Shown piece after piece: positions 30,497 through 33,959 of a stretch of DNA of 33,959 nucleotides. The number at the start of each line of letters is the position of its first letter. The first letter of the stretch is position 1. The DNA is taken from contig PKZC01000387.1 of NCBI GenBank assembly GCA_003132905.1, forward strand, positions 139 through 34,097, in the 5' to 3' direction. Made by a program: the position numbers and the translations under genes. A model generated the notes under the pieces. That model saw nothing but the letters and a program-made list of their open reading frames with translations. It did no database searches and had not been told where the DNA came from. The stretch is from Bryobacterales bacterium. Lineage in GTDB: Bacteria; Acidobacteriota; Terriglobia; Bryobacterales; Bryobacteraceae.

Positions 30497-31843
30497 ATGC
30501 TTACGACGGAAATGGTCCGCTTGGACCTGCCCCATCTTTTGACTCCTTTGCCCGGCCCCCGCGCCTCAGCCGTGATTGAACGGGACAATCGGGTGCTTTC
30601 GCCCTCGTACACTCGTTGTTATCCCCTGGTGGCCGCACGCGGGGAGGGCGCAATGATCGAAGATGTGGACGGGAACCGTTTTCTCGATTTCAACGCCGGG
30701 ATCGCGGTGGCATCCACTGGCCATTGCCACCCCAAAGTAGTGGAAGCCATCGAAAAGCAATCCAAGCAGCTGATCCACATGTCGGGCACCGACTTTTACT
30801 ACGAGAACATGGTGCAGTTAGCGGAGAAGCTGGCGGCGCTGGCCCCAGCGGCCGGACATTATCGCGTGTACTTCGGTAATTCGGGAACTGAGGCGACCGA
30901 AGCGGCCATGAAGTTGGCCCGCTATCACACGGGCCGCGACAAGTTCATCGCCTTCGCGGGCTCGTTTCATGGGCGCACCATGGGCTCACTTTCGCTCACC
31001 GGCAGCAAGGTTGTCCAGCGCAAAGGTTTTGGCCCTCTGGTTCCTGGCGTCTACCACGCGCAATTTCCCGATCCTTACCGCCGGCCTGAGGGAGTATCGG
31101 CGGACGACCACGCCATAGGCTGCGTGCGCTTTATTGAGGACGAGCTGTTCCGCACGATAGTTCCAGCCGAGGAAGTGGCGGCCATCATCGTAGAGCCGAT
31201 CCAGGGCGAGGGTGGCTATCTGGTTCCACCCAAGATTTTTCTGCACGAGCTGCGGCGTCTGGCTGATCGCCATGGCATCCTGTTGATCTTCGACGAAGTT
31301 CAGTCTGGCATGGGGCGAACCGGCAAGATGTGGGCGGCCGATCATTTTGGCGTTGCGCCGGACATTTTCACCACGGCCAAAGGCATCGCGAGCGGGCTTC
31401 CCCTCAGCGCGATGATTGCCCGTGCCGAGATCATGAACTGGCCGCCGGGCGCGCATGCATCCACCTTCGGCGGAAATCCGGTGGCCGTCGCGGCGGCGCT
31501 TGCGACCATCGAATTACTGGAAAATGAATTGATCGCGAACGCCGCGTGCATCGGCGGCTACATTCTGGACCGGCTGCGGGATTGGCCCCAGAGGTTCCCC
31601 CTTGTCGGCGACGTTCGAGGTCTGGGCCTGATGATCGGCTTCGAGCTGGTCCGCGATCGCGATACCAAGGAGCGCGCGCCAGAATTGCGCGATCGCATTC
31701 AGGAAATGGCCTTCGAGCGTGGGCTTTTGGTTTTGGGTGCCGGGCGCAATACCATCCGCTTGTGCCCGCCGCTTGTCATCACGCGCGATCAAGCGGATTT
31801 CGCTGTGGATACACTTGAGGAATGTCTGAAAACGGTGGCGTGA
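30497..31843 (+). CDS. Class III PLP aminotransferase (GabT-like)
   Basis: This is a 448-residue omega-aminotransferase. The PLP lysine is Lys295 in FTTAKGIASGLPL, the cofactor Asp is Asp266 in LLIFDEVQSGMGRTGK, and YFGNSGTEATEAAMKLAR and FHGRTMGSLSLTGS bind phosphate. STFGGNPVA is typical of 4-aminobutyrate and acetylornithine-type members. It is long for acetylornithine aminotransferase (about 400) and fits GabT or a lysine/ornithine-type enzyme; the exact amino donor cannot be fixed. AAGGAG at 30484-30489 supports the ATG at 30497. It overlaps the methyltransferase by 22 bases. Confidence 0.9.
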   Translation: MLTTEMVRLDLPHLLTPLPGPRASAVIERDNRVLSPSYTRCYPLVAARGEGAMIEDVDGNRFLDFNAGIAVASTGHCHPKVVEAIEKQSKQLIHMSGTDFYYENMVQLAEKLAALAPAAGHYRVYFGNSGTEATEAAMKLARYHTGRDKFIAFAGSFHGRTMGSLSLTGSKVVQRKGFGPLVPGVYHAQFPDPYRRPEGVSADDHAIGCVRFIEDELFRTIVPAEEVAAIIVEPIQGEGGYLVPPKIFLHELRRLADRHGILLIFDEVQSGMGRTGKMWAADHFGVAPDIFTTAKGIASGLPLSAMIARAEIMNWPPGAHASTFGGNPVAVAAALATIELLENELIANAACIGGYILDRLRDWPQRFPLVGDVRGLGLMIGFELVRDRDTKERAPELRDRIQEMAFERGLLVLGAGRNTIRLCPPLVITRDQADFAVDTLEECLKTVA

Positions 31844-32379
31844 TCGCCACCCAGCGGATTCTCGATGTCGGATGCGGCATCAATAAGTACCCTGGCTCCA
31901 TTGGCGTGGATCGCAACGCGAACACACGCGCCGATGTGCTGTGCGATCTAGACCGTTTTCCTTACCCGTTTCGCGATAGCTCGTTCGCCGAGCTGCGTGC
32001 CATCCATGTGATCGAACACGTGTCGGACGTGATCCGGGCGATGGAGGAGTTTCATCGCGTTCTTCAGCCCGGCGGACGATTGTTTATCGCCACTCCGCAC
32101 TACACCGATTTCAGCTCGTTCTGCGATCCCACGCATCGCTGGCATTTGAACAGCTTCTCGTTCCGCTATTTCGGTGAGAATCATGGGGGCTTCGGCTATT
32201 ACAGCGCGGCGCGGTTCCGCCAGGTGAAGGTACGCGTGAAGCTGCTGGCGTTCTGGCGCTGGCTCGGCTTCGAGTTTTTGGTAAATCAATTCCCGCGCTA
32301 CCGGAAGTTTTGGGAACATTATCTGTGTTACGTGGTGCGGGGAAAGGTGATGGAGTTCGAGTTCGAAGCGATCAAGTAG
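31822..32379 (+). CDS. SAM-dependent class I methyltransferase
   Basis: This is a 185-residue Rossmann-type methyltransferase. Motif I is ILDVGCGINKYPG at 13-25, followed by IGVDRN, CDLDRFPYPFRDSSF, IHVIEHVSD and HRVLQPGGRLFIATPHYTDF. This pattern is common in small methyltransferases near surface-polysaccharide genes. The target is unknown. GAGG precedes the ATG inside the end of the aminotransferase gene, so translation is coupled. A short 3' overlap of eight bases with the convergent truncated gene is seen. Confidence 0.88.
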   Translation: MSENGGVIATQRILDVGCGINKYPGSIGVDRNANTRADVLCDLDRFPYPFRDSSFAELRAIHVIEHVSDVIRAMEEFHRVLQPGGRLFIATPHYTDFSSFCDPTHRWHLNSFSFRYFGENHGGFGYYSAARFRQVKVRVKLLAFWRWLGFEFLVNQFPRYRKFWEHYLCYVVRGKVMEFEFEAIK

Positions 32380-32578
32380 GCCAGCTCTTCAGCCGCGTTC
32401 TTCCAGATGACCACAGGTCGCGCATTTCATCGAAGCGGATATCCATATGACCGCGCAAGTCGCCGATGCGCGCGTTCGTGTCATTCAGACGTGAGTTATT
32501 AATTAGGATGCCCACCAGGACTGCGAGCATAGTCGGCACGGAGGCCAAAGCGATGGTAAGGATCTGGGTTTCGTCCAT
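32372..32578 (-). CDS. Small membrane/coiled-coil protein, truncated tandem paralogue
   Basis: This is a 68-residue protein. Its first 55 residues match the neighbour at 32591-32848 almost exactly: a membrane helix (ILTIALASVPTMLAVLVGIL), then INNSRLNDTNARI and RGHMDIRFDEMRDLW. After that a deletion joins sequence matching the neighbour's last codons in another frame, giving an unrelated tail (SSGRTRLKSWPT). One DTNARI unit is also missing. It is probably a decaying duplicate, although the frame is open and the membrane part intact. Confidence 0.55.
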   Translation of the reverse strand: MDETQILTIALASVPTMLAVLVGILINNSRLNDTNARIGDLRGHMDIRFDEMRDLWSSGRTRLKSWPT

Positions 32579-32848
32579 CCGGCCCGCTCTTCAGCCGCGC
32601 TCTTCCAGATGCTTCAGCCGCGCGTCGATCACCTGTTCTACTCGATAAAGCTCGGATCGCCACAGGTCGCGCATTTCATCAAAGCGGATATCCATATGAC
32701 CGCGCAGTTCACTAATGCGGGCGTTGGTGTCACTAATCCGTGCATTCGTGTCGCCAAGTCTAGAGTTGTTGATCAGGATGCCCACCAGGACTGCGAGCAT
32801 AGTCGGCACGGAGGCCAAAGCGATCGTAAGGAGCTGGGTATCGCCCAT
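32384..32848 (-). repeat. Tandem gene duplication (two direct copies)
   Basis: The segments 32384-32578 and 32586-32848 are direct repeats. A 50-base block is identical (32505-32554 and 32775-32824). The copies differ by a net 47-base deletion after CCAGATG near 32409 and by one missing 21-base heptad unit, plus scattered substitutions. Confidence 0.88.
32591..32848 (-). CDS. Small membrane-anchored coiled-coil protein
   Basis: This is an 85-residue protein with one N-terminal membrane helix (LLTIALASVPTMLAVLVGIL). Two copies of SDTNARI-type heptads follow, then GHMDIRFDEMRDLWRSELYR and a C-terminal helix VEQVIDARLKHLEERG. It is the full-length version of the truncated copy downstream. It shares its layout with the protein at 26004-26288. 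Function is unknown; a small rod-like membrane protein is all that can be said. Confidence 0.7.
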   Translation of the reverse strand: MGDTQLLTIALASVPTMLAVLVGILINNSRLGDTNARISDTNARISELRGHMDIRFDEMRDLWRSELYRVEQVIDARLKHLEERG

Positions 32849-32873
32849 CTGAACTTCTATTTTAAGCGATCGG

Positions 32874-33236
32874 TCAGCTCCCGGGCGGAAGGCTTAGCAA
32901 TTTGCGCCCATCCGGCCATTGAACATAACCAGCGCGCATTTTGAAACTCTGGTCCTTGGCGCGGCTGCCGACAACCGAAATGCTGTCGCCGGGCTTCAGC
33001 GAGTCTTTGGTCCAGCCCAGGCGCTTCAGGATCTCCGGGCTTTCCATTTCGATCTCCCAGTGCTCGCTTTCCCGCTCCGTAGCCACATCCAGGAAAAGCT
33101 GCGCGTGTGGATTTTTCCACTCGAAACGTGTCACGACCCCACTAATGATGGTTCCGTGAATCAGATCGTAGCCGGCGGTAGAATGATGGGCCAGTAACGT
33201 CCCAAGGGCGAAGCCAAAATACAGAAGGGTTTTCAC
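32874..33236 (-). CDS. DUF6152-like secreted protein, copy C
   Basis: This is a 120-residue protein. The signal peptide MKTLLYFGFALGTLLA is followed at once by HHSTAGYD. The domain reads GVVTRFEWKNPHAQLFLDVA, WTKDSLKPGDSISVVGSRAK and WPDGRKLLSLPPG, homologous to copies A and B at 23312-24149 but more diverged. It is eight bases downstream of the secreted protein at 33245, so module composition repeats that of the first locus, with the gene order reversed. Function is unknown. Confidence 0.8.
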   Translation of the reverse strand: MKTLLYFGFALGTLLAHHSTAGYDLIHGTIISGVVTRFEWKNPHAQLFLDVATERESEHWEIEMESPEILKRLGWTKDSLKPGDSISVVGSRAKDQSFKMRAGYVQWPDGRKLLSLPPGS

Positions 33237-33244
33237 GCCGGCGC

Positions 33245-33959
33245 CTATTTCGAGTAGTAATGATCTTTCAGATTGGCCAGTCCATTGATGATGTGCTCCT
33301 GATCGCGCTCGCCGCCGAAACAGTCCGATTCAAAAGGCTCTTGAGGACTGGCCGATTTCTTCATTTCAAATTTCATCTTGAACGGACGCGTGAATACCTT
33401 TGCGTCGTCAAACGTCGCCTCATAATCGATGGTGTCTTTATCCACTATTGTAAATCTCTCCACCACGTGCAAAGCGTCGCTGTGAAAATGCCCAGCCATA
33501 TCGAAGACTGACTTATCGTTGTTGTCGGCCACATCCACCACCAGCGTGTTGCCATCCCAATGGCCCCGCGAATCGCCCATCCACGCCGAATACCCCTGCG
33601 GATGAGGTTTCCCGTCCAGATAAACCAAACGCCGCGCATGCATGTTGTCGTGGAGAAACGCGATGAATTTGGGTGTCTGAATAATCTCGAAGCCGAAATA
33701 CAGGGCGTGCGGGATGCCCTCGAAGTGGCAACGGCCCGTCGGATCCAGCTCCATATGCTCGGTCAGCCGCTTTACTTCTTCGGCGGCCCAAGGCTGATAA
33801 GGCAACTCGCCGCCCTCTACGATTCCCGTCTTTGATTCGGCGCCGAGGAAGAAACCGCCAGCGTGAGGAAGAACCGAATAAGCAGCGCCGCCGGCACGGG
33901 GCTGCCAACTGCCCTCAATATTCGGCTGGCCGTCCGCGGTGCGCGTCGGCGTATAGGGA
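33245..33959 (-). CDS. DUF6152-associated secreted protein, second copy, N-terminus cut by the window edge
   Basis: About 237 residues are visible in frame from 33958; the start lies beyond the window. It begins with TPTRTADGQPNIEGSWQPRA, matching PRTVDGKPDMSGLWQRPYV of the gene at 22443. It shares GHWDGNTLVVDVADNNDKS and HSDALHVVERFTI further on. It ends EHIINGLANLKDHYYSK. A TTG at 33805 could be misread as a start, but the homology continues upstream of it. It is probably exported like its paralogue. Function is unknown. Confidence 0.75.
   Translation of the reverse strand, partial: PYTPTRTADGQPNIEGSWQPRAGGAAYSVLPHAGGFFLGAESKTGIVEGGELPYQPWAAEEVKRLTEHMELDPTGRCHFEGIPHALYFGFEIIQTPKFIAFLHDNMHARRLVYLDGKPHPQGYSAWMGDSRGHWDGNTLVVDVADNNDKSVFDMAGHFHSDALHVVERFTIVDKDTIDYEATFDDAKVFTRPFKMKFEMKKSASPQEPFESDCFGGERDQEHIINGLANLKDHYYSK

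Overview
The window reads as a chromosomal segment of an Acidobacteriota bacterium, most likely of the Solibacter/Bryobacter type. This is inferred from gene content rather than from a marker gene. Pointers are several small secreted families common in that phylum (DUF6152-like, CarboxypepD_reg-like and a DUF5818-like protein), an S8 peptidase ending in NVIWGT repeats, a LysW-like zinc ribbon, a GC-rich composition and frequent TTG/GTG starts. No rRNA, tRNA, transposase, integrase or CRISPR array was seen.

Layout. 1-4240 is a leftward cluster: fabH (KAS III), rmlD-like reductase, DJ-1/PfpI protein, alginate-export-type porin and the start of a Tat-type bicupin of the oxalate decarboxylase family. 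4358-8333 mixes a small secreted protein with its terminator, an unknown secreted protein, pobA (4-hydroxybenzoate hydroxylase) and a rightward DUF5996 / ZnF-UBP / OsmC set. An AraC regulator lies at 8345-9220. 9421-14406 is a tightly overlapping five-gene unit: OmpR-type regulator, lone receiver, coiled-coil porin, cupredoxin-like protein and sensor kinase. The kinase runs 77 bases into the convergent ackA, which follows a one-haem cytochrome-like gene.

16100-20518 is the most unusual part. A secreted S8 peptidase with seven NVIWGT hexapeptides is followed by a 100-residue protein carrying three related WG motifs, then by a membrane HD-GYP/GAF/GGDEF protein. The three are almost certainly co-transcribed, downstream of a 369-base leader region rich in short palindromes. 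An aromatic-acid-type MFS transporter and a PilZ-like protein come next.

22443-25871 is leftward and made of secreted proteins: a DUF6152-associated protein, two DUF6152-like paralogues, a decayed third copy, a TlpA-like thioredoxin, two CarboxypepD_reg-like proteins and a LysW-like protein with a polyacidic tail. 26317-29971 is a trpC-trpF-trpB-trpA-chorismate mutase operon in which adjacent genes overlap. The right end holds a class III aminotransferase with a methyltransferase, a tandem duplication of a small membrane/coiled-coil gene, and a second DUF6152 module whose last gene runs off the window.
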